Origin: Taeniopygia guttata
Lineage: Eukaryota > Chordata > Aves > Passeriformes > Estrildidae
Assembly: GCF_048771995.1 (NCBI RefSeq)
Contig: NC_133027.1
Span: 56,605,501 to 56,669,500, forward strand
Reading direction: 5' to 3'
DNA: 64,000 nucleotides
Part shown: positions 1 through 13,894 of the stretch, in pieces
Layout: each line of letters opens with the position of its first letter
Numbering within the stretch: position 1 is the first letter of the stretch
Notes under the pieces: generated by a model
Database searches by the model: none
The model's input: only the letters and a program-made list of their open reading frames with translations
What the model was told of the DNA's origin: nothing
Position numbers and translations under genes: made by a program

Positions 1-1375
1 GTGTAATTTACTGTAGGGGCCAATTTCATTCTCTGCTATCACATCTCACTTGAGCACCTCTGGCTTTACATAGGAAGAGTAATGTTCCCAGTATTTGGCA
101 GAGTCTGGCAGAGCTTCCCAGGCAGTTATTACTGACGCATTCCACCATCAGCAAGAATTCCTGTTATTATCGTTGTCATCTCTGTTTGCTAATTTAATCA
201 AAATATCCACTCCAGAACCTGAAATGAGATTAAGTTCCCATTATACCCAGGCCTGTACATACATAATTATGATGGATGATGATTTCCAGCTTGAACAGAT
301 TTGTGGTTTAATTATACTGCAGAATGACCTGTAAAATCTCTCTATTAAATTAAAAAAAAAAAAGAAAAGCATTGACCATTTGCATGTTATTTAGGCTGGC
401 ACTTGCTCTCCAGCAACAGTAATGAACATAGTAACATATGTTTTAAATAAACAGAGACATCTATTCCCAATAATGATAATGTTTCCTAAAAATAAAGAAA
501 AAATTCACTACCAACTTATTTTCAAATCTTTCTTTGCCTAAGAGTTTAATTTTCAAAGACATGTTATGCTTTCATCTGCAGTAGTGAAATGAGCTGACAT
601 TAATATTTCAAAGCCCAACGTTTAATTAAGTAGTACCTGAAAATACATAATTTCTCTAACTTCAGACAGACCATTTTGAAACAATAAACATTTATAAAAG
701 GCATAAAATGAGCACTGCTTTGTTCTGATATGGAAATACAAACCTACAGAAGAAAAAAATATTAAAAGTAAAAGAATATATGGACTGCAAGTTCCGCAAC
801 TAGCTCTGATAGAATCTGATAGTCTTCATTTGGAAAATGAGGTCATTGTTGAGCAATCAATATGCATTATTTTACAGTTCATCATCATCTTTTTTCTCCT
901 CTTAATTTTCAATTCATAATGACCTTAACTACTTTCTGGAACCATGCAAAATAAAAGAAGAAACTTACACAAAGTGATCCTGACAGAATTTGTCTAGGTA
1001 AACCAAACAGATATCGAAGGTAAGAGGACACAGGACAGAGCTATAAAGGTGAGGAAAATGTTGTTTAGTGATATTTCCAAAATGAAATGTCAGCAAATCA
1101 AGAATCTTGGCTACTTCCAGAATTTTAGCAATATTTCCTCCTTACTTACCTGCTCTGCCATTGCTACTATACACATCAGTACTCTGGCTTCTGCTTCTCC
1201 CTTTCTCCATCATTCCAGCTGGCAGTTTAGCAAAAAAGGAGATCTAGCAACAATCACAAGATATCATGTCACAATTCTCACATAGCAGTATAGATGGTGG
1301 TCACCCACTGAGGGACTAAATCTCATCCACTTCCAGAGAAGAAAACGATAAATGCAAAGGGATTCAAAAAACCAA

Positions 1376-1450
1376 CCAAAAAAAAAAAAAAAAAAAAACC
1401 AAAAAACCCAAAAACAAAAACACCCAAAAAAAACCCAAACAAAAACCCTA
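1376..1450. repeat. A-rich low-complexity tract
   Basis: A run of A interrupted by CC/CCC groups (A-rich, with AAACCC-like steps). It is a simple low-complexity tract and may be the decayed tail of an unrecognised retroelement. Confidence 0.7.
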
Positions 1451-4400
1451 AAAAGAGTGACTACTTGACTGCATTCATGGCATATACCTTCTGTAATCTG
1501 TTGAGAGCTGGTAGAAAATATCTCAAAAACTAATTAGCTACTTTGTGAACGTTCCCTTTCTCTATAGCCTTGCCTGCAGTGAGTTCAGAGCAAAAGATGT
1601 CCATGGAAGTTTTTAAAGGTGTCAGTGTTGTTAAGTTGCCCCTAGGACATGACTCAGTTTGAGGCTTGCAGATTTCTGCACAACTAAACATCAAGACTTC
1701 TGTTATGTGCCTTGCTTAGGCCTGATGCCTCAGAGAGAAGCATATCTAGTACCATTTTAGATGCTTAGATGTGTCTCACCTGGCTCTCAGCTACTGGGTA
1801 GGCATCTCAGGTTCCCTATTACACCTTAGGTGGCATTTGGAAAATTTTTGATATTTTCTGAACAGCCACTGACCACTACAACTGGAACTTAAACAGCCAT
1901 TCCAACTGTAGCTATAATCAGGCTGGAGACACCAGAATTATAAATGCCTACTTACAAATGTAAGAGTCTTAGTCTCAAAACTCGTCCCAGTCTAGGTCTT
2001 CCAGTGTGTACCACAGCTTTCCTGTGTATTTCTGTGGTAATTTGGCACCAGAACTTTTATAAAAATTATATTCTGCCCTTCAGTCTTCAGCCTGATCCTG
2101 TGGATTTGGTAACCTTATTATAGAAAATCTGCAACTACGAGCAGTATGGGACAGGTTTTTTACCTTCTGCTACATCATGAATAGGCAGAGGAACAATAGA
2201 AGCAGCTTTGGCTTCTGTTCCAAAAAACAATGAATATTAATCTGGCAAAATGGGGGGGTGGGGGGGTGCATCAGGCACTGGGAGAATGAAGTGAGATTGA
2301 ATTACACTCCAACTCCAAACACATGGCTTCCTATAAGTCACAGTTTAAAACCACTAAAAATTTATGATTACTCTCTATTCAGGAAATCACAAAAATATCA
2401 CATAAGCCCTCTTTCTTGTCTCCTTCCTCTAGATACTTGCTCTAATTTCAAATGTTTTGAATACCAATATTTTTTTCTCTGACCAGAGTCTTAACATTAT
2501 GGACAAAACCAAAAAGGATTTGAAATAAATGTCAGATGTCAGAACATGTTACGTAATCTCAAAGTTGTAACTAACTTGTATTAGGAAAGGAAACTGTTCT
2601 TGACACTCAAAAAAAAAAAAAAAAGACAAAACAGAGGGAAAGGAGTTTTACCATTTATTTTATTGCCCATATTAAAATATTTAGCAGGTACAAAAATCAC
2701 TGTATTGAACTGATGTCCTACAGAATATCTACTGTGCTATTCCTTTTTCTAGTTCTTACACATGTAGGGCCTGATTCAATTGCCTGCTGCATGTTGTGAA
2801 AAACTTACCACTTTTCAACAGGCTGCCAGGCATCTGCTGGTCTCTTGCTGTAAGCTGCATGCTTCCTACAGCTGTTTTTTCTTCTAGGGTTTGTACTTGC
2901 CTCCTTCTCTTCTCATCTAATCATGGGAAAAGAGGCCAGTTCACAATTAAGAGAAGAGTCAAATAATGACAATTCACAACTTTCTAGTTTGGAGCAAGTA
3001 GAGATTTTTATCACATATTAAGTTAAAATGTTAAGAATGCTATCACAAAATTTTAAAATGCCCATCATAGTGTTCCTTCTCTTTACTCTTCCTTCTTGAG
3101 ACAGAATTGTTGGGTACAGTCTCAAACTGAATGTTTGTTGAATGTGCTATGCAGCCCAGCAATCCCAGGAAACTGCCCCCCCCACCACCCCCCCAAAAAA
3201 AAAAAAAAAAAAAAAGTGTGCTATCTGATATGGTTCAATCTGCAGTGAAGTAATGCATAGTCTTTTCTTATTGAAATGCTGCACTTAACCTGTAAGGTCT
3301 AAATACCTCTAAATAACCTCTGTATCTGAATTCCTTAAAATAGAAGAAGGCAATTTCAGAGGATTATTGATTTTCTAAAAGGTCCATCATCTGTGCCCCT
3401 TTGCTGTGATTTTTTTTCCTCCCAGCTACCAAGAGAGCCAAGCTAGGATCTTTTAATAGAATATAACAGTTTGAGTGACCTACACAGAGCTAGGTCACTC
3501 TCAAATTTTCCACATGTATTACAGCCCGCAGTACTGGCTTTTGTTCTCCCTTAGTGATGAGTAGTGACCACCTCTGAAGAAGTTGGTTGAGTGTTTTATC
3601 ATTAATGCAGAGTGGTGAGAACGTGTGTAAACACTCTCTCAGTTCCTTTTAAGATTCTGCTAGGTGTAGCACACCCCATCTCCCAAACAGGGGGTTTCCA
3701 TAGGATATGGTGTGTAACTTCTCTTCATATTTCTTGTACAAATGTAAAGATTTGACCTTAAGCTTTGTAGCTGGAAAATTCTAGTGTAAAGCACTTACAA
3801 TAAATTACTCCACCTGCTGCATCCTAGGTCTATGTAACTTTTGCTTTTATGTTTTCCTGTTTTTAGTTATATTGATCTGTTTTCTATCTATTCAACTGCT
3901 CATGTAGGACACATCTATATGATCAGCTTTAGAAGCAGTACCTCTGTAAGCTGTCACAACTTAAATCATGTTGAAAGTGAATATGGAGAGAAAAGAAATC
4001 ACTACCTTCTCCATTGTAGCATCTTTGTCAAATTAGTCAGCTGAGAAAATGATAATTTAGTTCAGAAAGTCAATAAAAAGTAAATAAAAAGAAGATATCT
4101 TGTCTCTTATCTTTGAAATTAACAACTTGAATATTTACTTCACTCGAGGATTGATTTAATACAAAAGAAAATGTTATTTCTTTCAATTTATCGATCTTGT
4201 TATCCTTTGTCTCTTTTTTCATTTATGACAAATTTGCAGATACTAATCTTATAATAAACTGAAAAATACCAATAGTTCATCATATTCAAAACATTATATT
4301 TCATAATTTTTATATCTAAACCTTTTCCTGATTGTGATCCCAAAATACAGTTTTTTGTGATTATTGATGAAGTAGAAGAATTGCAAAATATTGACAGAAA

Positions 4401-5305
4401 AATACACATAGAATAGTTGAATCGTTGATTGTGACAGTCTTTGGGTCAATAGGTCCCTGCAGAAGAATTAATTAACAACAGGTGTTAAAAGTAATCCCTA
4501 AACTGCACAAGAGTTCTGCAGGTACCACAAATACAGCCCTTCTCCAGAGCTCCCAATTCACTTTGCGTTGTTTGCAATGGGCAAAACACAAGTAATCTGG
4601 GAATAATCTAACCAAAACAAGCAAGGTGTTACTAGGACTTGTTAATTCACATTTCAGAAAAAAAATTAGAAACTTAGGATATTTTAAATTGATAGAAAAG
4701 GAAGGGAGAGGGGAAGGTAAGGTGGTGTGCAGCACAGTCAGAACAAAACAAATGAAGAATTAATATACTGAAATACAAGTCCCACCTGCGTAAAGGCACC
4801 AAATGGCCTTCAACTACCAGGAGATGGCCAATCCAAAGCTGCCTTTTCACACTGAGCAATATTTTAGTAGCAGAAAAGGGGCTGAACTGGCCTGGGTGAG
4901 GGGTAGGAGAGAGCAAGGCAGGTCAGAGCAGACCTCCACATCACCCATATTCTGCTTGTTCCAGGCACCTGCACAGCCCTGACCTGCAGCCAGACTGCCG
5001 GTCCCATACTGTGCAGATACCACTCACTACCTGCAATTTCCACTAAAGGAAGCAGAAATGGCCAATATAATTGCCTGCAATTCCTTCCTTGCTTGGTCCA
5101 GTGGTGAATCTGCAGGATTAGAGGTGATGTTCTGGTCCAGGGCTGCTCCACAGACTTTAAACATAATTTTCAAACTCTGTAGAAACACATTTTCTTCCTT
5201 TCTGAGTAGACCATGTTGCACTGCTGGTCATGTTGCTTGAATGAGATACTGATTTCTGCTAGATTGCCACAGCAAGAAATAAAAATCACTATCATTATTA
5301 TTATG

Positions 5306-5327
5306 GGCTGATAAAAAATTATCAGCC
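5306..5327. repeat. Short inverted repeat (hairpin)
   Basis: Perfect 9-nt arms (ggctgataa / ttatcagcc) flank an AAAA loop. No T-run or gene end is associated with it, so no function is assigned. Confidence 0.6.
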
Positions 5328-8300
5328 TATAAAATTAGAAAAGCTGGATGAACCAGAATGTTTTGCATCACCAAATAGGGGACATCTTCCATCTGTACTT
5401 ACATTCTAAAATAGCTGCATAGCAGAACCCAGCCATCACTTTGGTGTCCTATCTGTGGGAAAGGGGTGCAATGCAGTTACCAGTGGGGAGACACAGCTGA
5501 AGCTTTGCCCTTGCAAACTTTGACAAATATTATAGGGGTTTTATTTATATTTCATGTATTCCTTTTTTGAAAAATCTAATCTTTAATTTCCCTGAGGGAA
5601 TGTACCCACCTTCCTAAATGATAACTTATTTTCATAAGGAATGCAGTGTAGCACATGGAAAAGCAGGCACCTTTTCCAAAAGTAGGTCATCGTACTGTAA
5701 ATCAACAAACATTTAAAATATTTTTCAGCTACAGAATGAAAAATTACTTTTATAAAATCAGGCTAAGATTGGTTTACCATGTCTGCAGTCCTGTGAGTAG
5801 GTAAAGATGATGGGAGTGCTTTCAGTTGGAAAAAGTTTTGGCTCTGTTCTCATCCCCTTGCTCATTTGGAAAGATTGGTGTAACTAGGGTGTTAACTTTC
5901 AGACAGTGATATCTAAATAACTACCTCCTGTGATTTAAGCATGAGTGCTTCCACTTACCCATGGATACAATGGTTCTTCCATGTCTTGGCCATGTAACTT
6001 GTGACAGTGTACACACAGCAGAGAATCTGGATAATGTACCTTGTACGTGTTTCAGTGTGCTGGGTCATTTCCCAGAATCCAGCACAAGATTTCTTAGGTT
6101 ATTGTATTGTCTTGCTGGATCTAAGTCCACTCAAGGTTACCTGTTACTATCTGTGACAGTAAATGCAAATACTGAAAAGAAAAAGGAACCTATATAAATA
6201 TTTGCAAATTTTTCTGAAAGGAATTCCAGGAGTTGCTAATTAATTTATAAAGAATAGATCAGGAAGGCATTAGAGTGCACTGAAAATAGTAGTCTGAGTA
6301 TTGCAACTGCAGTGACTATTTTCAAAGTGTTTTTTAATCAAATTATAAAACATAAATTATTGACCTGCAGGCAGAGTTGAAATAATCCATCAGAAGGTGT
6401 CATTGCACAAGTCCTTAGGTGCTGAGAAGTTAGTAAAAATATCAACTATTGAAGAAAGGTAGTCAAGAACAACAAAACAACCAACCAATGAACCAACAAC
6501 AGAAAAAAAACCAAACCAAAACTGTACAAACCAGATAATATTTAACCCTAAGAAAACCAAGCTAAAGGTGAACAAGAATAAAATTGAAAAGCAATCTAAG
6601 AAAATTACTTCTTTCACAGGGATGGTGATTTTGATGATCTAAGGAAATAGGTGAAAGATGGTATAATTAGAGTCAAGAGAGAGAAATCCAACAAGAAGGT
6701 GAGGTGCTACACACAACTGCATAAGAAGATGTGCAGGCACTGGCATGATTTCATGGAGCTAGTTGTACTGTGGGTCAAAGCATGACACTGGAGAAATGTC
6801 AGTTTTGACCATGGTGCAGTCCAGAAACTTGTTGGGAGAGAGAATTTCTAGAGATGATGGATGGAATCACTCACAGACATATTTTCCACATCCATATTTT
6901 GGAGAGGATGTTTCCACACCTGTAGGTGCACATAGTGGCAAAGCCCACACTTTGCATTTCTAGGCTCTGAAATCTTAACAAAGTCAGACAAATACTACAC
7001 CAGGTGTGAGCTCCAGAGCCTGGATGAAGTGGTGATTTGGCAACTTGACGTAGTCAACAAAGTATTGCAACACAGTCAGTCCGGAGGAAAAAAAAGAAAC
7101 AGATAAAAAAATTGCTTACACATTGAAGAAAAATGTGTAAAACTGCTGGGGGAAGTTTTCTAGGGAAAAAGATGTCCTTTAGTACATGATCTCTTCTTTG
7201 AGTCTTTTTTCTCCATCCTGCATTTTAGTGGAAATGGGAATTGAAAAATAAAAGTGAAAACATTCTTCCTTTCTTACAGGAAAAACTGGAATGTTCATGG
7301 TTTATATACAGCTAAAAAGATTCATTTAGCTAAAAAGCTAAAAAGGCTGTCTTTTGAGAAACTGCACATTCTTTCTAACATCAGTGTTTACTGTAGTGCT
7401 TCATCAATGCTCTGTGGCTGCTGCAGCCATTAAGGCTGATACACAACTGATCCGGAAGGAAGACAATTTGATTAGGTTCCATAAACAGAAGAGTAAATAA
7501 ATGACTGTAATAAATCATTGTTACAGCTGCATATGCCCTTTTGTTGGGAATTTCTTAGAACAGTTACTTTCATTTACCTAATTATCACTAAAGCTGATTA
7601 AAATGTTGTAGGATTTTCTGTTAAAAACACTGTAGCTGAAAAATAGATGCTATTTAGCACTAATTTACCTGAACTTACCTGACTTCTTTGACATATTTTA
7701 GTTTTGAGTAGAAAAATTAGTGCCAGCAAACCAAAATTTTTAATTTAAATAATGAAGAATTAATTTTGAAACTTTATGCTAAAAGATCAACACAGAGCTT
7801 GCAAAAGTAAACCAACCTATTTCTCAAAGTTTTCAGATGGTTTTTTTGCAACTGAAGGATTTAGCTTTTATTTTTTTTTTTTTGCTCCTGTCTTAATACA
7901 AGGTGTTGCTGACATTTTTTGTGAAAGCTGATTTTGCCTATGGGCTCCACAAGGGGGTAGGAAATCCTTCCTGAATGTTTAAGCTGTGACAGAAAAGATT
8001 AAAAGAATAAAATAGAATTTTACTATTCTGATGACAAGCTGGCACTGCAGAAATACCTACGTTCCTGCTCTGCAAATCATTTGAGGGTAAAAATATAGCC
8101 CTTTTCTGAATAAAAACCACTGTCTTTGAAGAGAAGTCTGAATGTTGCTGTTTGAGGCATTGCAACAGGGAGGCTGAGTGCAGATTTACTGGGTGGGATA
8201 CTCTTAACCACATCCAGCTGTCCTGCATGTTCAAACGGGGATGTACCAAAAATGAAAAGGACCATGGACGTACTCCTAGACTGAGGCCCTCACCTGGATG

Positions 8301-8727
8301 TGGAAGCTTGAATTTCCTCCTGAAACCAGAATTGTCCAGAGGAAGCTCTGCGGGTAACATCAACTCTTGCTGGAATCAAGACATCAACTTTTAGTCTGTA
8401 TGCTATGAGCACCCAATACTTAAGGAAATTGACTTTTCCTATACCTAGGGAAATAAGAAGTCATGACATCTAGCAGCAGGCTGTGGAAGTTTCCCACTGT
8501 CTAGGTTACTTGTGGGTCCAGTCTTTTATGAAATTAATTTGTTTTACAAAGGCATAATCATTTCACAGAAACATTTTCAATTACCCATGCAGCTAGTTGT
8601 ATTTGAAGTGGCTGCATGAAGGTGAAAAGATCTTATTAAAAAACCTAAAGTAGGAAATTTAATGTACCTGGTTATGCAAAACCATGTAACATTGTGCAAG
8701 ACTCAGTAAATATTATTGGAATTGAAT

Positions 8728-9100
8728 TTCATAGAATCACAGAATTGTTGACATTGAAAGGGTACATTCTGCCCCATCATCCAGATCATGAAGAAAGATG
8801 TTGAACAGAATTGGACCTAGCACTAACCCTTAGGGTAAATCACTAGTTGCTGGCCTTCAACTAGACTTCATGCCAATGATCAGCACCCTCTGGGCCTGGC
8901 CAGTTTCCAATCCACTTCACTGTCTTCTCATCCAGCCCATACTTCATTATTTTCTTAGTGTAAATCTTATAAGAGACAGTGTTGAAAGCCCTCCTGAGGA
9001 CTAGGTAGATAATAGCAACATCTCTTCCTTTGTCTACCAGGGCAGTCATTTCACCATAGAAGTTAATAAACTTTAATGTCTAATAAAACCAGATTAGTCA
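8728..9100 (-). mobile_element. CR1 LINE fragment, with part of the reverse transcriptase region
   Basis: Read on the minus strand, this contains a decayed piece of the CR1 reverse transcriptase: a frame at 8,861-9,049 reads like the CR1 VDKG-(R)-DIIYLDF-KAFDTVSH segment followed by MKYGLDE-TV-WI-NW. The left edge (TCATAGAATCACAGAAT) matches the usual 3' end of avian CR1 in reverse. A segment between the two is missing, so this is a 5'-truncated and internally deleted copy. It is old, judging by the many differences from the family pattern. Confidence 0.8.
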
Positions 9101-12100
9101 AAAAGTGCTACAAGCAAAGTCTTTTTCTGAATTTAGTCTTCCAGTGCCATGTGTGGAAGTAGCATAATAGAAATTGAAGATGATCAGAAAATCTGCAGAG
9201 ATAGAAGAATTTCATAGACTACGGTGTCTAATGTTTGACTGCATCCAGTATTTTGCCCTTGTTGAATGGATATTAAGGCATTGTAGAGGACAGAGAATGC
9301 ACAGTGTGCATTGCCTAGATGAGTCAATGATTTAAGAAAATCCATACACTTTGCAATATTTACACATTTTGACAGCTCATTTTTTTTTCTGTTTGAAGAC
9401 TGCACTAATGCATTTTTTTTATCTAGGAGTTTAAAATACTCAATTGTGGGGTGACTCGTTTTTGGGGTTTCTGGAAGGGTCCTGCTTGGTCAGCTGGTGC
9501 TTCTCCTCTTTTCCATCCTCCTTTCCCATCTTTCTGCCTCTGGTATCTGAGGGACCATGAGATTTGGACACAGGTGATACCACCATGAATGAGGTGCTAA
9601 TCAAAACATGAGGCACTAAGGCAGGATACAGGCTGCAGTTCTGGACTCTGAAAGATGCTGTCAGTTTTGTACAAAGTGTGGAAAGAAAGCAACATTGCAA
9701 ATGGTCCTCACTGGTAACAAAATGAACAGATGTAAGTGAAACAGAGCCTTTCTGGAATAATTGCTTTGCACAAGTTTTGGGGGAAGTTAAAATATTTGAA
9801 ATCATTCACAGGGGAATAATTTGTTTTGCAGAAGGTAGCCATCTGGAAAGTGTTTAAAAAGGTCACTAATTAAATGTGTAGATAGGGAATTTGACAATAC
9901 CCTTTTCACGTCATTTGCATTATGATTCTTTGAGATTTCAGTAAAGTATATTCTGCTCCACCATACCTAACTCATAATCTGATTGGACAATAGCATCAGG
10001 CATTTTTCGTATGCTTTCCTAATTTATTCATGTCTTGGGTTCAAATGGAGTCCCTGTGGCCTCATTAACACATCTCATTTGCGCATCACCCTCACACTGG
10101 GAAATAGCCTTACTCAGTCTGTGATTAGAGCTAATGAGAGAAAGTAACCTGGGACTTTATTACAGTCACTGTGCCAGACAAAGCTCTCTGAAATAGAAGG
10201 CAAGGAGGCTCTTTTGGGTGCCACCTTTAGGTAATAGGACACCAGAGGAAAAAGTTATTTCTGAAACGTTCTGAGTTGGCCCATGCACAAGGCTGTCTTT
10301 TAGTATAACAACAAGGAAGACAGCCTTCTAGGGGCAGGTGAAGCTCACCAGCAATATGTATGTGGAAACTCCTTCTTCTGCAGAGAATAAATATTGATGA
10401 CACCTTGGTTAGGCTGGCTTGCCCAGAGAGTTTTTAATCTATACATTGAAAATTTCTTTTACTATTTCCACTTACACCAAATAGTATATGGTGGTCTTAT
10501 GCAGCCACAATTTTTGGATGCCCTCTCTACTGGTTTTGTCTGGGTAAGGGTAAATTTTCTTTTCAGTAGTTTGTGTGGTGTTGTGTTTTGGATTTGTGAT
10601 GAAAGCAGTGTTGATAACACATGCACAATCCCCATCTAAGCTAAGACTGAGAAGTGCTTACACAGGATTAAAGCCTCCTCTTTGAGTAGCCTGGGGGCGC
10701 ACAATGGTTTGGGAGGGGACATCTGAACCCAGCTGATCGAGATACTCCACACCATATCATGTGCTCAGCAATAAAAACCCTGGGGGAAGAAGGAGGAACT
10801 GGGGTGTTGGGAGTTACAGTGTTTTTTCCCCCAAGTAACCATTACACAAGGCGGTGCCCTGCTTTCCTCCAAACGGCTGAAGGTCTGCTTTGTGGGTGGG
10901 AAGTAGTGATGAATTCCTTCATTTGCTTTACTTGCATACATGGCTTTTGCTCTACCTATTAGACTGTCTTTATCAGCAATTTTTCTGACTTCTGGAGTGT
11001 GGCTCTGGTTTCTGTGGGTTTATAAGAATTAGCTTTGCAGTAGGGTCCAGGCACTGTCTGCAGGGCCTATTTGAACTACAGTCTGTCCTGCAAGCAAGGT
11101 GGTATCCTACTCATTCACAAATTCCTCCTGAGACCAGAAAACAATGCTTGAGAGATGCCACAAGATATGAAAACAAAATTACCAACTGTAAACTCTGGTA
11201 GAGATAGAATTATCTGTAAACACAGTAATATTTTCAGATTTTCAGGGAGATAGGGTCATAAGGAATAGAAGGAAAGAAACAACTTCATTGACTTCCTGGA
11301 GGAACTACATTAATACGTGCCAATCTTACTAAGTATACTTTAAAATGCCTTAGATTGCATTTGTCACAGAGGATCTATCTTTCCTTCAATCTAAATTATG
11401 ACCAGACAAAAGGAGGTATCACCTGACAGCACTTCTGTAATTGTTACTTCAAATGAGATCAAAGTGTCCAAGTGATTTCAGAACGTAACTCTGAGGGTGA
11501 GAATATTAACTACAGCAGGGCCAGACTCACTGCAGATGAAGGAAGAAAATAATGACCCATTTTGTATCAGAAAGAGATTTTTTTAAAATTTTATCTTGCT
11601 TTATTTTTGTGAGATTAAGTATTAAAGTAGTCATATTGTTATTAGCAAGGAAGTGCTGATGTGGTGTACGTTTCATTGTTCTTTTTTATGTCATTTCTAG
11701 GAAGGCAAACTTTACAAGATGGCAATGACACAGTAATATACACAATTTCAGATCCTGATACTTTGCCCTGCTGAAATGTATCATCATTCAACGTTTAAGC
11801 TTTTCAGCATAGAGTGCTGCAGTACTCTACAAAGTACAGAAAACAAAGACAAGATACAGATGTGATGCATTTTTACAAGGAACACGAATGGAGGACATAC
11901 TACTGATATAGCTTTTACTTCAGTACAGTCATCACTTTCTCTCCATGGTCTTTTCTCAGATACTGATCATTTCCTGCCCACTCCCAGTACTGTTCCTTCA
12001 TAATCCAGCTGAGTTCAGCCACTGGATTTCTTCACAATCCTCTATATGCTTTCCTCGAAAATTCTTACAGCATTGCCATGAGACAAAATAACATGTCCAA

Positions 12101-12892
12101 GCTAAAAAAAAGTTCTGTAAGATGCAACATAGCAAATAATTTTTGCATCTAAGCATTCATTAGATAAACATCACTTTCTGTCATTCTCAGGTGCAATGCA
12201 GCTCTTTTGCCATTGCTTTTCATTTCATACTTCATGTTTTTTCTTGGTTTTGATCTTGTTAAACACACTTTTGATCTCATTAAGCAGCAAAGCCTTTACG
12301 TGACAAACTTGTAAGTGACAAGTACTAGTTGAAATGGAAACAGAAAGAGCAGCACAACCTTTCCCTGTCTCACCTTCTCTCCATGGAGTGTGTGGATATG
12401 GTTGGCTATTGCCCTATTTTGAGCTCTGCACACATATGGAAGGGGAAGGACAAAACTTAGAGGGCTTTGGGTGATTAGCCAAAGATGTCAAGAAATCCAA
12501 AAGAAACGGTTTCTCTGCTCTTTCTAGAGGAGAATACAAATGAACACAAATATTGTAATATAAATACACCTTTTTCAATAAATTAATCTGTTGTGTCAGA
12601 ATATTTTTCTAATTATGAAGATCAGGGATATAAATTGCTATAAGTTTTTTTAAATTGAAGTCTTGGTCTTTTGTGCATTGCAAATAAATAGATATAATCA
12701 AAACACCATGTACAAAACCCAATCTGGAATGAAAGAATACGTAAAGCACAATGGTTGCTTATCTGCTTGGACTGCATTGGTAAATAGGTAAACAAATTTT
12801 GGAAGGAATTTCCTTCCTTCACAGCTCTTTCATCTGGGAGTTTAACCTCCAGGCAAAAGTTCAAAGCCATGAATCCAACCATTTAAAACATA
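9101..12892. other. Intergenic DNA downstream of TAAR1
   Basis: No gene is recognised. A 121-codon minus-strand open frame at 9,440-9,805 has no family resemblance and biased low-complexity ends, and is probably chance. The 3' UTR of TAAR1 should occupy the right part of this stretch, but its end could not be fixed. Confidence 0.55.
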
Positions 12893-13894
12893 TTAGTCTG
12901 CAAACAAATGAGTCCTGGAAGAGTCCTGTTGAAAAACTTTTCCAAACAGAATAATCTTCAACGCCCTGCGAAACCACATGTAAAAAAATGCATAAACAAT
13001 TGGGTTAAGTGTAGAATTTAAATAACCAAACCAAACCAAAGCATCAATGATAATAGGAGGTATAACGTAATTCATAAATGGATTGATAACTGTAGAGAAG
13101 AAGAATGGAGTCCAGCAGATGAGAAACGCTCCCATTATGATACCTAAGGTCTTAGCAGCTTTCCTTTCTCTGCAGAATGAAATGTCGTGCTTCATTTCAA
13201 ATTCCATTTTTTTCCTGCTAATTGCATTGATGGATCTTGCCTGCTTCCTGGCTACAGAGTATATTTTCCTATAGATGCACAGCATAACAAATCCAGGGAT
13301 GTAAAAAGACACTATGGAGGCCACAATACCTGAAGTTTCACTAAAAATGAGAAAGCATCCTCCTGCACAGTGGACATGATTATAAATCTTTTCTGCCCCT
13401 CTCAAGTTTAGGTCTAGAAAGATCATCCCAAAAGCAAAAGCAGCAGGGACCATCCAGCTTATACACACCATGACCACGATGACAAAAGTATTTATCTTTG
13501 ATTTGTATCTTAAAGGGTCACACACAGCATAGTAGCGGTCGATGGATATGAAGGAAAGATGGAAGATAGAAGCTGTGCTCAGCATAATGTCCATGCTTGT
13601 GTGGATCTTGCAGAAGAATTCCCCAAAATACCAGCAGTGCTCAACAGACCGCACCATACTGCAAGGCATGATGAAGAATCCCAGCAGGAAGTCTACTGTA
13701 GCCATTGAAAGTATCAGGAAATTTGTAGGTGTGTGGAGCTGCTTGAAATGTGATATTGAGATGATAACTGTCAGATTTCCAGCCACTGTAGCCAGAATAA
13801 TGCAAACCATGAAGATGTACATGGAAATACGGATGCTGTTCGACCAGCTGCTCCTTATGCAAGAGCCGTTTATGGATTCACAGAACAATTGCAT
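12893..13894 (-). CDS. TAAR1: Trace amine-associated receptor 1 (TAAR1), intact single exon
   Basis: This is a class A GPCR of 333 residues in one exon, as usual for TAAR1 (339 aa in human). The start is supported by the normal-length N-terminus with an N-linked sequon NGS at residues 9-11. Seven membrane segments are visible. Key residues: Asp68 (2.50), Cys95 for the disulfide to extracellular loop 2, Asp102 (3.32, the amine counter-ion), DRY at 119-121 followed by [18 protein letters not shown] in TM6, and the TAAR signature [16 protein letters not shown] in TM7. Several long stretches match mammalian TAAR1, such as [20 protein letters not shown] and [12 protein letters not shown]. In the family TAAR1 couples through Gs to biogenic and trace amines such as tyramine and phenethylamine. 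No frameshift or stop is seen. Its neighbour on the same strand is the vanin cluster, as in other amniotes. Confidence 0.97.
   Translation of the reverse strand: MQLFCESINGSCIRSSWSNSIRISMYIFMVCIILATVAGNLTVIISISHFKQLHTPTNFLILSMATVDFLLGFFIMPCSMVRSVEHCWYFGEFFCKIHTSMDIMLSTASIFHLSFISIDRYYAVCDPLRYKSKINTFVIVVMVCISWMVPAAFAFGMIFLDLNLRGAEKIYNHVHCAGGCFLIFSETSGIVASIVSFYIPGFVMLCIYRKIYSVARKQARSINAISRKKMEFEMKHDISFCRERKAAKTLGIIMGAFLICWTPFFFSTVINPFMNYVIPPIIIDALVWFGYLNSTLNPIVYAFFYMWFRRALKIILFGKVFQQDSSRTHLFAD

Larger units (their letters stand above)
1..8727. other. Intergenic DNA, no gene recognised
   Basis: No exon, RNA gene or recognisable protein fragment was found on either strand. The sequence is AT-rich, with A-rich low-complexity tracts near 1,376-1,445, 2,609-2,625, 3,190-3,215 and 6,470-6,520. 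Short open frames are present throughout but none shows a family signature or plausible splice sites. A short hairpin lies at 5,306-5,327. The region left of TAAR1 would hold other TAAR genes in some vertebrates, but none is visible here. Confidence 0.6.
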